A DNA stretch of 5,700 bases from an uncultured Clostridiaceae bacterium (GTDB taxonomy: Bacteria; Bacillota; Clostridia; TANB77; CAG-508): the NCBI GenBank assembly GCA_905198755.1, contig CAJKDR010000068.1:1-5700 (forward strand), in the 5' to 3' direction. Both the position numbers and the translations under genes were made by a program. Each line of letters starts with the position of its first letter. The first letter of the stretch is position 1. Below, one piece after another: positions 5,700 through 5,700 of the stretch. The notes beneath the pieces are model-generated. The model was not told the DNA's origin, did not search any database, and saw only the letters and a program-made list of their open reading frames with translations.

Positions 5700-5700
5700 T

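Noticed and set aside
1..5700. Mobile elements, CRISPR arrays, tRNA or rRNA genes, phage genes
   Set aside because: No direct repeat array, transposase or integrase motif, terminal inverted repeat, or tRNA/rRNA-like GC-rich segment is visible; the window is filled by ordinary genes.

Overview
The window is very AT-rich and densely coding. It uses the standard code (tryptophan is TGG), has strong AGGAGG-type ribosome binding sites and ends its transcripts with U-rich intrinsic terminators. This fits a low-GC Bacillota (Firmicutes), most likely a Clostridia-like gut or anaerobe lineage; the genus cannot be told from the sequence. Almost everything lies on the minus strand, so the genes read from right to left.

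Right part (about 5700 to 3908): a two-gene unit. It starts with glmM (phosphoglucosamine mutase, which makes glucosamine-1-phosphate for cell-wall UDP-GlcNAc). After 25 nt comes an unrecognised 110-residue protein with three predicted membrane segments. A 15-bp perfect hairpin with a U-tract directly follows its stop codon. A second terminator-like hairpin lies about 20 nt further on.

Middle and left part (about 3850 to 111): a four-gene unit behind a good sigma-A-type promoter (17-nt spacer, extended -10). The order is metG (methionyl-tRNA synthetase without the C-terminal tRNA-binding domain), tmk-like (thymidylate kinase family with an altered Walker A motif), gtrA-like (four-helix membrane protein, putative lipid-sugar flippase) and gtrB-like (polyprenyl-phosphate glycosyltransferase). 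The joints are very tight: an 8-nt overlap, a 9-nt gap and a 3-nt gap, with ribosome binding sites embedded in the end of the preceding gene. This implies one mRNA and translational coupling. The unit ends in a hairpin that overlaps the last stop codon.

Left edge (1 to 117): a plus-strand reading frame, open from the window border to a TAA, encodes a tail with a membrane helix. It is probably the 3' end of a convergent membrane-protein gene.

Functionally the window joins information-processing and nucleotide genes (metG, tmk) with envelope genes (glmM, gtrA/gtrB). GtrB would charge undecaprenyl phosphate with a sugar inside the cell and GtrA would help move it outward. The third partner, an extracytoplasmic glycosyltransferase, is not identifiable here. 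I see no CRISPR array, tRNA, rRNA, riboswitch, insertion sequence or clearly new defence or biosynthetic system. The most interesting points are the variant kinase, the short MetRS, the housekeeping/glycosylation gene mix and the two related terminators.
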